Below, piece by piece: positions 52,834 through 63,100 of a stretch of DNA of 64,000 bases. The position numbers and the translations under genes were made by a program. Numbering within the stretch: the first letter of the stretch is position 1; each line of letters begins with the position of its first letter. Under the pieces are notes generated by a model that worked only from the letters and a program-made list of their open reading frames with translations, did not search any database and was not told where the DNA came from. The stretch comes from Reichenbachiella faecimaris. Its GTDB lineage: Bacteria; Bacteroidota; Bacteroidia; Cytophagales; Cyclobacteriaceae. The stretch covers positions 806,001 through 870,000 of the forward strand of contig NZ_FWYF01000003.1 in the NCBI RefSeq assembly GCF_900176375.1. Direction: 5' to 3'.

Positions 52834-54255
52834 ATGCAATCGAAACGGGCGAAAATCATTGCCACACTGGGTCCGGCAAGTGAGAAAAAAGAAGTTATCA
52901 TACAATTGATTGAGGCTGGAGCAGACGTCTTTCGACTCAATTTTTCCCATGGTACACACGACGATCATTTAGAGCGAATCAAAATGATCAATGAAATCAA
53001 TGACGAGATTGGTACCAATATCTGCACACTGCAAGATCTCCAAGGTCCGAAAATTCGAATTGGACAAATGGAAAATGGCGAAGCCGAGATCATTCCTGGT
53101 GAGCAGCTCGTGATCAGTACAGAAGATGTGATGGGCACCAGCCAAAAGGTAAGTACCACGTACAAACCACTGGCTACTGATGTAGTTCCTGGAGATTTGA
53201 TTTTAGTAGATGATGGCAAATTGCAGCTCAAAGTGCTCTCTTCGGACGGTAAAGAGGTGACTACAGAAGTGGTTTATGGTGGGATGCTCAAATCTAGAAA
53301 AGGAATTAATCTTCCAAATACAGCTATTTCGGCTCCTTCACTGACAGAAAAGGATAGAGAGGACTTGGAATTTGGCCTAGAGCATGGTGTGCAATGGGTA
53401 GCGCTGTCTTTTGTGAGAAATGCTAAAGACATTACAGAACTCCGAGAAATTATTGATAGCAAAGGCAAGCAAGCTAAAATCATTGCCAAAATTGAAAAAC
53501 CTGAGGCAGTAGCTGATATTGACGAAATTATAGAGGCAACAGATGCTATTATGGTGGCTAGAGGTGATTTGGGTGTAGAGGTGCTCATGGAGGACGTACC
53601 TATGATCCAAAAGAGAATTGTAAGCAAATGTAATAAGCTGGGTAAGCCCGTAATCATTGCCACTCAAATGCTGGAAAGCATGATCGACAATCCTCGCCCA
53701 ACACGAGCAGAGGCTAATGATGTCGCCAATTCTATCCTGGACGGTGCAGATACAGTCATGCTTTCTGCAGAGTCAGCATCTGGAAGTTTTCCTGTGGAGT
53801 CCGTGAGGGCAATGGCGAAATGTATTTCATCTGTTGAAGAACGAGCCAGTGTTATTTTTAATAAGTTCTGGGAGGATAACCAAAGTGCTACCGCAAAGAA
53901 TGACATGCTCGTGAAATCTGCTTGTCAGTTGAGTAAATCTGTTGGCGCTCGTGCCATCATTGGAATGACGAAATCAGGTTATACAGCCTTCAGTTTGGCT
54001 AAAAATAGGCCAGAAGCTGATATCTACATCTTCACAAGCGACAAACACTTGCTGAAGACGGTCAACTTGATATGGGGTGTCAAAGGCTTTTACTACGACG
54101 AGCACAAGCCAATAGACGAAACTTTTGATGATGTACTTCAAGTATTGAAAAATAAAGGATTGGTAGAGACGGGTGATGTTTACATCAATACAGCCTCTAT
54201 GCCACTGCACTGGCAGGAGCGAACCAACATGATGAAACTGGACGTGGTAAAATAA
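52834..54255 (+). CDS. pyk: Pyruvate kinase
   Basis: A 473-residue pyruvate kinase, the last ATP-forming step of glycolysis. The start is the ATG at 52834; a TTG just before it is in frame but unneeded. TLGPASEKKE and RLNFSHGTHDDH hold phosphate-binding residues. LQDLQGPKIRIG follows. The active-site block is IMVARGDLGVEV and the metal-binding region is IAKIEKPEA. The KPVIIATQMLESMI and RAEANDVANSILDG motifs are present. The C-terminal domain (about 345-473) is of normal length. A perfect 8-bp inverted repeat overlaps the stop codon. Confidence 0.97.
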   Translation: MQSKRAKIIATLGPASEKKEVIIQLIEAGADVFRLNFSHGTHDDHLERIKMINEINDEIGTNICTLQDLQGPKIRIGQMENGEAEIIPGEQLVISTEDVMGTSQKVSTTYKPLATDVVPGDLILVDDGKLQLKVLSSDGKEVTTEVVYGGMLKSRKGINLPNTAISAPSLTEKDREDLEFGLEHGVQWVALSFVRNAKDITELREIIDSKGKQAKIIAKIEKPEAVADIDEIIEATDAIMVARGDLGVEVLMEDVPMIQKRIVSKCNKLGKPVIIATQMLESMIDNPRPTRAEANDVANSILDGADTVMLSAESASGSFPVESVRAMAKCISSVEERASVIFNKFWEDNQSATAKNDMLVKSACQLSKSVGARAIIGMTKSGYTAFSLAKNRPEADIYIFTSDKHLLKTVNLIWGVKGFYYDEHKPIDETFDDVLQVLKNKGLVETGDVYINTASMPLHWQERTNMMKLDVVK

Positions 54256-54263
54256 TTTACCAC
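54244..54263 (+). terminator. Hairpin overlapping the pyk stop codon
   Basis: GTGGTAAA (54244-54251) pairs perfectly with TTTACCAC (54256-54263) around ATAA, which includes part of the stop codon. No T-run follows, so termination is uncertain. Confidence 0.45.
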
Positions 54264-54338
54264 ATTCATAGATTCAGATAGCCAAATTTTATAGTTTTAA
54301 GCCTCATTTATTGATATCCATTTTCAAATCAAACCGGC

Positions 54339-56168
54339 TTGTTACGACTATTGAAATTTGCCCTTTTTTGCCTGCTATTTTTGGTGCTTGCCACGCAGGC
54401 AATTGCTCAGAACGAGCAGTCAGACTATTTAAAAGCTAAACAGTATTTTGCTGAAGGCAACTACAGATTTGCAATGGATTATTTCCGGCGATTAGCTGGA
54501 AATAATCAGGATCATGCTTTTCAAGAATATGCTGCTTTTTACTATGGTCTATCTGCGTACAAAAATGGAGATACCACCAACGCAAAGGCGATGTGGCTCC
54601 AGATGGATGAAGAAAATAGTGATTGGAAGCAAATCAGGGAAGTACAGCATTATTTAGCCGAAATTTACTTTGCTCAAAGTAATTATGCTCAAGGTGTTTA
54701 CTATTCTAAAAAATCAGGCCTGGATGAATCCAAGGCGTTGATGAAACAAAAATTGATCAAAGTAGACAGTCTGCCTGTCTTAGAAGCTTTGAACGATCTA
54801 TACCCAGATGATGAAATATTAGCGAGAATAGTAGCTGACAAGATTAACGATCAGCCCATGTCGGAGCGTGACTTTCAATTGCTCAATCGACTGGTAAACC
54901 AATTCAATTTGGACAAAGAGAAATACGGTTTGCCCGAAATTGGCGAAAGCCAAATGAAGGACACTTACAATGTTGCTGTTCTACTCCCTTTTATGTTTGA
55001 GGATTTGAGCTACACAGCCAGAATCGAGCGCAATAAGTTTGTAATGGAATTATACGCAGGCATGCTGATGGCTGTAGATTCTATAAATTTGGATGGGGAA
55101 TCCATCAATATTTTCCCTTATGACACGAAAAGAAATAGCGAGATCACGGAAGCTATTTTTGCAAATCCTGAGATGAAATCCATGGATTTGATAGTGGGTC
55201 CCTTATTCCCAGGGCCATCTAAAGTGGCAAACAATTTTAGCTTTGAAAATCAGATTAATATGATCAATCCACTGATTTCCAATTCTGATGCCATTCAAAA
55301 TAATCCCTTCTCTTTTTTATTCAAAGCAGATACTGAGACGCAGGCATTAGCTGCTGCCCAATTGACCATAGATAGTGTGAAAAACAAGTACGCTATGATT
55401 TTCTATGAAAATAACGAAAGAGATTCACTAAATGCCTACACCTACAGTCAGCGTATCCAAGAGGCTGGATTTGAAGTCCTTGTTAATGCTGGTGTGGTAG
55501 ATACCACTGTTCGTCAGGCTTATGATCTACTTACTGAAAAGTATGAGGTGGGCTATACAGAAGATCAGGTAGACTCAGTCCTGGCAATGATCCTGCCAGG
55601 AGAAGAAAGATTTATAAAGGAAAGAAAATCAAGTATTACAAAAGATAGTATTGAGTACTATGAGGAATTTTTCACATTGGCTCCAGATAGCATTGGGCAC
55701 GTGTATGTTGCATCTTCAGAGGCCCTGTTCGCTTCCAACTTTATAAGTGCTTTGTCAATTAGAGCTGATAGTACACGGTTGATTGGTAGGGGTAATTGGA
55801 AAGAATTTCCCACGCTTACACTGGAAGAAATGGAACGGCTGGGTATTTATTTTATTGACCCGGAATTTGTTGATCCTACCAATGAAACCTTCAAAAGATT
55901 TAGAAAGAACTATTTGATCGCATATAAGAAAGAACCTTCGTTTAATGCGATCATTGGGTATGAGATGATGTACTACTTAGGCAATATGATGAAGCAGTAT
56001 GGGCACTATTTTCAAAAAGGAAATCCAGAAGTAGGCTTTGTCACGGGGCAGTTATTGCAAGGCACAGAATTCAACTTTAGGAATAGTAATCAGTACGTTC
56101 CGATTACAATCTTATCCAATTCAAAACAAAAAGTAGTTAATCCAAGAAGTGATGGACAAAACCAATAG
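54339..56168 (+). CDS. TPR-containing type-1 periplasmic binding-fold protein
   Basis: A 609-residue exported protein. Signal peptide at the N-terminus (KFALFCLLFLVLATQAIA in part). Start codons available are TTG at 54339 and TTG at 54351; no ATG is near, so the exact start is uncertain. Residues about 28-160 are TPR-like (AKQYFAEGNYRFAMDYFRRLA, then a second and third helix pair, quoted in part). From about 205 to 600 there is a Leu/Ile/Val-binding-like type-1 fold: YNVAVLLPFMFED, MDLIVGPLFPGPSKVA, KYAMIFYENNERDS. The layout recalls LpoA-like activators of penicillin-binding proteins, but this is a loose analogy. It overlaps hemL by 17 nt. Confidence 0.78.
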   Translation: MLRLLKFALFCLLFLVLATQAIAQNEQSDYLKAKQYFAEGNYRFAMDYFRRLAGNNQDHAFQEYAAFYYGLSAYKNGDTTNAKAMWLQMDEENSDWKQIREVQHYLAEIYFAQSNYAQGVYYSKKSGLDESKALMKQKLIKVDSLPVLEALNDLYPDDEILARIVADKINDQPMSERDFQLLNRLVNQFNLDKEKYGLPEIGESQMKDTYNVAVLLPFMFEDLSYTARIERNKFVMELYAGMLMAVDSINLDGESINIFPYDTKRNSEITEAIFANPEMKSMDLIVGPLFPGPSKVANNFSFENQINMINPLISNSDAIQNNPFSFLFKADTETQALAAAQLTIDSVKNKYAMIFYENNERDSLNAYTYSQRIQEAGFEVLVNAGVVDTTVRQAYDLLTEKYEVGYTEDQVDSVLAMILPGEERFIKERKSSITKDSIEYYEEFFTLAPDSIGHVYVASSEALFASNFISALSIRADSTRLIGRGNWKEFPTLTLEEMERLGIYFIDPEFVDPTNETFKRFRKNYLIAYKKEPSFNAIIGYEMMYYLGNMMKQYGHYFQKGNPEVGFVTGQLLQGTEFNFRNSNQYVPITILSNSKQKVVNPRSDGQNQ

Positions 56169-57447
56169 TCTCAGGAGTTTTAAGCAAGCGCAAAGCCACA
56201 TACCAGGGGGAGTGAATTCTCCAGTCCGAGCGTTTAAGGCAGTGGGAGGAGAGCCTATTTTTATGAAGTCTGCTAAAGGTGCCTATATGCACGATGTAGA
56301 TGGAAATAAGTATATTGATTTGATCAATTCATGGGGGCCTATGATTCTTGGTCATGGGAAAATGCAAATCGAAAGAGCTGTAATTGACGCTGTGAAAAAA
56401 TCCCTGTCCTTTGGGACACCTACTGTTGCCGAAATCGAGATGGCTGATTTGATCGCCAATATGATGCCGAGCATTGAAAAGGTAAGAATGGTAAATTCGG
56501 GAACAGAGGCTACCATGTCAGCCATTCGCGTGGCAAGAGGATTTACTAAAAGGGATAAAATCATAAAATTTGAAGGATGCTATCATGGTCATGGAGATTC
56601 GTTCCTGATAGCAGCTGGTAGTGGAGCAGCTACTATGGGCGAACCAGATAGTCCCGGAGTGACGAAGGGTACGGCTCAAGATACGATTACAGTTCCGTTC
56701 AATGACCTGGAAAAGGTACAGGAAGTGGTGATGGAAAATCCTAATCAAATAGCCGCCATCATTCTTGAACCCATTGGTGGAAACATGGGCTGCGTCCCTC
56801 CTGTAACGGGGTATTTACAAGGTCTGCGTACCCTTTGTGATGAGAATGATATTGTATTGATATTTGATGAGGTAATGACTGGTTTTAGAATATCGAAAGC
56901 GGGTGCACAACAATATTACGGAGTCAAACCAGATTTGACCACCTTAGGCAAGATCATAGGTGGTGGTATGCCTGTGGGTGCGTATGGCGGGCGAGCAGAT
57001 ATTATGAATATGGTGTCTCCAAGTGGCCCTGTTTATCAAGCGGGTACACTTTCTGGTAATCCAGTAGCTATGGCAGCAGGATTGGCTATGCTCAGGTATT
57101 TGAATGAAAATACAGAGATCTACACGCGCCTGGAAACGATGACAGAGTATATTGTGCAAGGAATCAAACTCAACATATTGAAGTTAGGATTGAAGTATAC
57201 AGTAAACGCTGTTGGTTCTATGTTTAGTTTGTTTTTTACAGACGAGAAGGTGATTGATTTTGACGGAGCCAAAAAGTCAGATTTGAATATGTTTGGTAAA
57301 TATTTCAATGCCATGCTGGAGAAAGGAATCTATCTGGCACCCTCTCAGTTCGAAACTTTGTTTGTTTCATCTGCCATTGATGAGATTGAAGCTGACTTGA
57401 TCATTCAGGCCAACTATGATTCCTTGAAGGAAATCCACAAACGATGA
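56152..57447 (+). CDS. hemL: Glutamate-1-semialdehyde 2,1-aminomutase
   Basis: A 431-residue PLP enzyme of class III aminotransferase fold that makes 5-aminolevulinate from glutamate semialdehyde in tetrapyrrole synthesis. The start SFKQAQSHIPGGVNSPVRAF is diagnostic. MVNSGTEATMSAIRVARG binds the cofactor phosphate. FDEVMTGFR gives the pyridoxal-stacking Asp. PLP is bound by K267 in TTLGKIIGGGMPVGA. I choose the ATG at 56152 over the GTG at 56149. It overlaps the upstream gene by 17 nt and lies 17 nt ahead of priA. Confidence 0.97.
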   Translation: MDKTNSLRSFKQAQSHIPGGVNSPVRAFKAVGGEPIFMKSAKGAYMHDVDGNKYIDLINSWGPMILGHGKMQIERAVIDAVKKSLSFGTPTVAEIEMADLIANMMPSIEKVRMVNSGTEATMSAIRVARGFTKRDKIIKFEGCYHGHGDSFLIAAGSGAATMGEPDSPGVTKGTAQDTITVPFNDLEKVQEVVMENPNQIAAIILEPIGGNMGCVPPVTGYLQGLRTLCDENDIVLIFDEVMTGFRISKAGAQQYYGVKPDLTTLGKIIGGGMPVGAYGGRADIMNMVSPSGPVYQAGTLSGNPVAMAAGLAMLRYLNENTEIYTRLETMTEYIVQGIKLNILKLGLKYTVNAVGSMFSLFFTDEKVIDFDGAKKSDLNMFGKYFNAMLEKGIYLAPSQFETLFVSSAIDEIEADLIIQANYDSLKEIHKR

Positions 57448-57464
57448 TTATCCAATCTAAGTAA

Positions 57465-59990
57465 TTGTCTCAACTAGAATTAAATAGTGAACTAGACGAA
57501 AATTTTGAGGAGCGAGTCACCTATTTCGCAGATGTGATTTTGCCTATTCCTTTGCCAGGAACCTATACTTATAGAATTCCCAGGGATCTTGAAGAGCACA
57601 TTGAGTTAGGTAGCAGGGTTGTCGTCCAGTTTGGGAAAAAGAAAATCTTAACTGGCATTGTCAAACTGGTTCATGAGACAGTGCCCAAAGTATATGAGGC
57701 CAAGTATGTGCTCGATAGTTTGGATCATGCACCTGTAGTTAACACTTTTCAACTGGAGTTTTTTGCCTGGTTGGCCCAGTACTACATGTGTACGATTGGG
57801 GAGGTGCTCAATGCAGCCATGCCCAGTGGCCTCAAATTGACCAGTGAATCTCTCATTCAACTCAATCCTGAATCAGAAGTGTTGGGGTCAGAAATGGAAT
57901 ATTCAGCAAAGGAGCTGGCCATTTTGAATGCACTCAAAGCTAACGATCGACTGAGTTTTGATCAGGTTTCAGAGCTCTTGGGAGTGAAAATGATTCATCC
58001 AGTTCTAAAGTCGCTTTTACAGAAAGAGAGTATTTTGCTCTTCGAGCAAGTCAAAGATAAGTTCAAACCAAAAACGGTAAAAACAATTGGTCTAGCAGGG
58101 CAGTTCTTGGAGGACGAGTCGGCTATGCAACTCCTATTTGAGCAATTAGAAAAGAAACCCAAGCAACAAGCCATCTTACTTAAGTATTTGAGTTTGACAC
58201 GAATGGATGAAGGGGAGACAAAAGTAAGAGACATTTTAAAGTCAAGTTTACTAACGGGTGATCTCTCTGCATCTTCCTTGAAAACCTTAGTGAAAAATGA
58301 AATTTTCATTGAAAAGGAAAAAATCATTTCAAGACTGGATGAAATTGATGGTGAACTGGAAAAAAATCATTCCTTGTCATCAGAGCAGCAGAAGGCTTTG
58401 GAGGAGATTTTATTGGCTTTTCAAAAGAATAAACCCGTATTGCTTCATGGAGTCACTGGTAGCGGCAAAACCGAAATTTATATAAACCTCATTCAGCAGG
58501 CACTTGAAAATGGCGGGCAAGTGCTCTATCTATTGCCAGAAATAGCTTTGACCACGCAAATCGTATCTCGATTGCACAAAGTGTTTGGTAGTGCCTTGGG
58601 TGTTTATCATTCAAAATATTCAGATAATGAGCGAGTGGAGATTTGGAATGGAGTAAACAATGCAAAAATTAATTTGGTTGCTGGCGTTCGTTCTTCTGTA
58701 TTTCTTCCTTTTGATAACCTGAGTCTAATCCTAATAGATGAAGAGCACGAGTCCTCATATAAGCAATACGAACCAGCGCCGAGATATCATGCGCGAGATG
58801 CTGCTATTTGGTTGTCGCATTTGCATCAAGCGAATGTGCTTATGGGTACTGCTACTCCGTCAGTGGACAGTTATCAAAATGCACTCGACGGCAAGTACGA
58901 ACTGGTAGAGCTTCCGCAAAGGTTTGGCGCAGGGAAATTGCCAGAATTCGAGCTGGCCAATATTCTCACCTCCCGCAAGAGCAAAAGAATGAAGGGTGAT
59001 TTTACCCCTGAACTGCTTGAAGGTATCAAACATACTCTGGAAAAGAAGGAACAAGTCATTTTATTTCAAAACAGAAGAGGCTATTCTCCTTACCTGATTT
59101 GTCACGATTGCAATCACGTACCAAAGTGCCAAAGCTGTGATGTGAGTTTGACTTATCACATGCACAACAACGTGCTCATTTGCCACTATTGTGGACACAA
59201 GGAGTCTGTGCCAGCCATTTGTGATGCCTGTGGTTCTACGGCTATTCGAACTGTCGGATTTGGTACAGAAAAACTGGAAGAAGACCTCAAGATATTATTT
59301 CCTGAAGCTCACATTCAGCGAATGGATCAGGATACAACGCGAAGTAAGTATAGTTATCAGCATATTATCGATCGTTTTGAAAGAGGCGAAACTGATATTT
59401 TGGTAGGTACCCAAATGCTAAGTAAAGGGTTGGATTTTGATAAAGTCTCCTTGGTAGGCGTATTTGACTATGATCGAATCGTGCATTTTCCTGACTTTAG
59501 GTCTCACGAACGAGCTTTTCAACTCATTACACAAGTAAGTGGGAGAGCAGGGCGAAAAGACGATCAGGGGAAAGTGATTTTGCAAACCGGAGAACCTGAT
59601 GAGCCCTTGCTTTATAAAATAAGAACAGGAGACTATAAGTCTTTTTTTCAAACAGAAATATTAGAAAGACAAAATTTTCAGTATCCACCTTTTTACCGCT
59701 TGATTAAGGTAATCTTAAAGCATAAAGAGAAAAATATCTTGCAGCAAGCCTCCAAACATTATGCCGGTAGGCTGATTGGAGAGTTAGGTCGACAAAGAGT
59801 GCTTGGCCCGCAGCAACCTGTGATTTCAAGGATTCGAAATCTATACATAGAAGAGATCTACATCAAGATTGAAAAAAAGAAAATCAACGTCAATAAAGTG
59901 AAAGAACTGGCTTACAAGCTGGGCTTAGATGTAAAGCAGCACAGAGATTATAAGACGCTTCGACTTTATTTTGACGTTGATCCAGTATAG
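57465..59990 (+). CDS. priA: Primosomal protein N' (replication restart helicase PriA)
   Basis: An 841-residue PriA helicase that reloads the replisome at stalled forks. The N-terminal DNA-binding domain (about 18-125) has ADVILPIPLPGTYTYRIP. The helicase core starts at Walker A GVTGSGKTEIY (about 328). Walker B-like LILIDEEHESSYKQ and motif III GTATPS follow. The zinc region has the eight-cysteine set from CHDCNHVPKCQSCDVS to CHYCGHKESVPAICDACGS (about 546-592). The late QVSGRAGRKD motif VI is intact. The start is a TTG at 57465. It is 17 nt past hemL. Full length and normal. Confidence 0.95.
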   Translation: MSQLELNSELDENFEERVTYFADVILPIPLPGTYTYRIPRDLEEHIELGSRVVVQFGKKKILTGIVKLVHETVPKVYEAKYVLDSLDHAPVVNTFQLEFFAWLAQYYMCTIGEVLNAAMPSGLKLTSESLIQLNPESEVLGSEMEYSAKELAILNALKANDRLSFDQVSELLGVKMIHPVLKSLLQKESILLFEQVKDKFKPKTVKTIGLAGQFLEDESAMQLLFEQLEKKPKQQAILLKYLSLTRMDEGETKVRDILKSSLLTGDLSASSLKTLVKNEIFIEKEKIISRLDEIDGELEKNHSLSSEQQKALEEILLAFQKNKPVLLHGVTGSGKTEIYINLIQQALENGGQVLYLLPEIALTTQIVSRLHKVFGSALGVYHSKYSDNERVEIWNGVNNAKINLVAGVRSSVFLPFDNLSLILIDEEHESSYKQYEPAPRYHARDAAIWLSHLHQANVLMGTATPSVDSYQNALDGKYELVELPQRFGAGKLPEFELANILTSRKSKRMKGDFTPELLEGIKHTLEKKEQVILFQNRRGYSPYLICHDCNHVPKCQSCDVSLTYHMHNNVLICHYCGHKESVPAICDACGSTAIRTVGFGTEKLEEDLKILFPEAHIQRMDQDTTRSKYSYQHIIDRFERGETDILVGTQMLSKGLDFDKVSLVGVFDYDRIVHFPDFRSHERAFQLITQVSGRAGRKDDQGKVILQTGEPDEPLLYKIRTGDYKSFFQTEILERQNFQYPPFYRLIKVILKHKEKNILQQASKHYAGRLIGELGRQRVLGPQQPVISRIRNLYIEEIYIKIEKKKINVNKVKELAYKLGLDVKQHRDYKTLRLYFDVDPV

Positions 59991-60097
59991 AATTATCCCA
60001 CATAAGTGGGTTAATAGCAGATGTTTGGCTTATCTCACCACCATTTCGTCGAATAATAATTTGAGTTTGAATAATTCAGAATTTCTCGTCTCAGTAG

Positions 60098-60126
60098 TTG
60101 TATAAAATTTAATTAATTTTATACAA
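60098..60126. repeat. Perfect 12-bp inverted repeat upstream of the CHAT gene
   Basis: TTGTATAAAATT (60098-60109) and AATTTTATACAA (60115-60126) are perfect inverted copies separated by 5 nt. The element is AT-rich and lies 64 nt before the CHAT gene start, in the promoter position. It could be an operator or a leader hairpin. No family consensus matches. Confidence 0.6.
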
Positions 60127-60189
60127 AGAAGTGTGATGCACGATGAGCCTGTGACTACGCTGGCTCGTCAAGGTTAAAACTAATCAAAC

Positions 60190-63100
60190 ATGAAAAACGG
60201 ACAACTTAGAATCTTAGGCATAGTATTACTTTCCTTTATTGTTTTAGACGTATCAGCTCAGACCAAGTATGACAAGAAGATGGAAAAGGCGGATGAAGCC
60301 TATGAAATTGGTGATTACGAAAAGGCCAGATCTGAAATAGAAAAGATCAAAAAGCAGTCTACAAAAAAAATAGGTGGAGTCAATGAGTTTTTGCCTATTG
60401 CTCGAATCAAAGAAGCAAAATACGACGTGGCCTTGGGTATTGTTGGAGGTGTTCATCAGTCTGTAGCAGAAGGACTAGAGATGAGCGAAGTGGTTAATGG
60501 GCCAGATTCAGAAGTACACGCCTTGCTACTCAAAGAGTCTACTGAGGTGATGACTCTATATGGTGACTATGTTAAAGCCAAAGAATATTTAGATAAAGCC
60601 CGTCCGATTTTAGAAGAGGCAGGTATGGATGAGAACTTAGCTGCTGCTGTAGATGTGTTGGAAGCTCAAATCAAGGTAGGGCGAGGGTATTATACGGAAG
60701 CCATTGAGTTGATCAATGGCAAGATGGACTTCTACCAGGGAAGAGCATTGCTGGATGACGGAGCCAAAAGAAGTGTGGAACGGGAACGTAAGCGAGAGTT
60801 TGCACGAATGATGATGTTCAAGGGTGATGCTTATCGCAAGATGGGAAATTATTTAAGTGCTGACTCAGCATTTGTTTATTCCATTGATTGGGTAAAGGAT
60901 AATTTAGGTAAAGCTGATATTCTCTACAGCGAAGCCCAGTATTTGAACACTTTACTGCTGGAAGAAAATGGGTTAGAAATAGATGCTGTTGTGGATCTTT
61001 ATGAGGGTGCTTTTGTTCATACCGTCAGGAAATACTTACCGCAACATTATGTTACTATCAGAATTCGTGAACGCTTAATCAAAAGCTATATCAGAAATGG
61101 CAATAAGGCCAAGCTTAATAATCACATGACTGAGTTCAGGAAGGTTATCAAGCAAAACTATGAGAAGAATAGTCTGTACAGTATCGTGCTTGAAACACTA
61201 GACTATGACGTCCTGCTGGGCGGAAAGGATGTAGGTCTGGAAAATGATGTGTCAGAAATGCTAGGGGCTGAGTCGGTAATTCCAAAATACCACCCTAAGC
61301 GTATTGATATGTTGGAGTTTGCCAATAGTGTAGCTGTGATCAATGGCCGGCATGATAACTCCTACCAGTATTTAACACAAATATTGGACATAAAAGAGAA
61401 GCTCTATGGAGTGGAATCTCCTGAATACAACTTGTCTAAAGTCAAAATGGCTAATTACTATGTGGACTACACAGAGAAATTTGCTGAGGCTTTAGAAATC
61501 TACAACACCAGTTGGGATCAGATTGTGAAAAAAGAAATTCATGAAGGCCATTTGGACTATGTAGATATTTTAGATCACCAAGCGATCTTTTATGAAGAGA
61601 ACGATCAATACGAAAGAGCATCAGAAATACTTGATGTAGCGCTGGAGGCTTCACGAAGAAAGTACGACAACGAAGATGTCGAGTACGCTATAGAACTAGA
61701 CAAAATAGCTAATCTTCAATTTAAAATAGGGCAATATGCTGAAGCTGAAAACAATATCAATGAAGCCTTAAGGATTTTAGAAAAGGCGGATAAGGAGTTG
61801 GCTGGAGGGTATTATGCACAGTCCTTGATTACTCAAGCTACGCTATTTGCCATTAAAGGTGAGTATGACGAGTCAGAAGGCAATATCAACAAATCAGAGA
61901 AACTTCAAAAATCAGGAATCAGAACTGTCGAAACCTCAGGAATCGAAATCGAGGATGAATTGGCTGAGGTATATGTTGATATTGGCAGGTACCGAGATGC
62001 TGAAAAGTTGATTGAGGGAGATTTGAAGAAAAAGGAAAGCAGATTTGGCCCTACTAGTCGTCATTTGAATGATCCATTGATCTTAAAAGCTCGGCTCAAA
62101 ATGATTCTGGGGGATTATACCTTGGCCGAAAAAATCGCGAATAGAGCTTATAATATCACCTATGACATTTTCGGAGAGGGTTCTTCTAAAATTACGCCAA
62201 GTCTGGTTACCCTAGCTAAAATCAACACCACCATTGGTGACTATGATGCTGCGGAGACGCAGCTGGAACGGGTGATAGAAATTCGCGAAAAGCAATTTGG
62301 ACGAGATCATATAGATGTAGCCAGGGCAGTATCAGATTTAGCGCTTGTTAGATTTTATAATGACGCACCTACGCTAGAAGTAGAAGATCTTTTCTTACGT
62401 GCGGAAAGAATTATTGGGAAAAAATTAGGTGGATCAAACCCTCATTATGCTGAAGTACTAAAAAATCTTGCCATCGTGTATGTGGCCGAACTAAGATTTG
62501 ATGAGGCTTTTGTTTACTTGGAAGATGCGGCTAACATTTGGGATAGAAGAATTGGAAGAAGAAACAACATCAATGCAGCGACTATTAATATCCTTCGTGG
62601 TGATATCTATTACAATCAACGACAGTATGGCGAGGCAGAAAATTATTATGGCAAAGCCAAAAGTCTGTATGAAAGCTTTTTCAGCAAATCGCACCCTGAG
62701 TATGTGAAGGTACTTTCGAAAATGAGTAAGACTTACTTCATGCAGGGTGATATCAAAAAGTCTCAGGAATCGATCGAGGAGGTACTTGCTAATTATTCTG
62801 TGTTCATCAAAGATTATTTCCCTTCATTATCTGAAAGGGAAAAGGCTAAATTCTGGAATACTATCAAGCAGGACTATGAGTTTTACAACACGATTGTAAT
62901 CAATTACAGTGGCAAGAATAGTGAGTTGATAGGTTCACTTTACAATAATGCATTGCTAACAAAAGCATTGTTGCTAAGTTCATCTATCAAGATAAGGCAG
63001 CGAATCCTTTCATCAGGAGATGAAAATTTGATTTCGACCTATCGCGAATGGGAAGCTAAAAAGGAAACCCTGACTCAGGTGCTCTCTATGAGTACCGATC

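Noticed and set aside
59997-60010. CCCAC/GTGGG hairpin after priA
   Set aside because: A 5-bp stem with no T-run is too weak to call a terminator.
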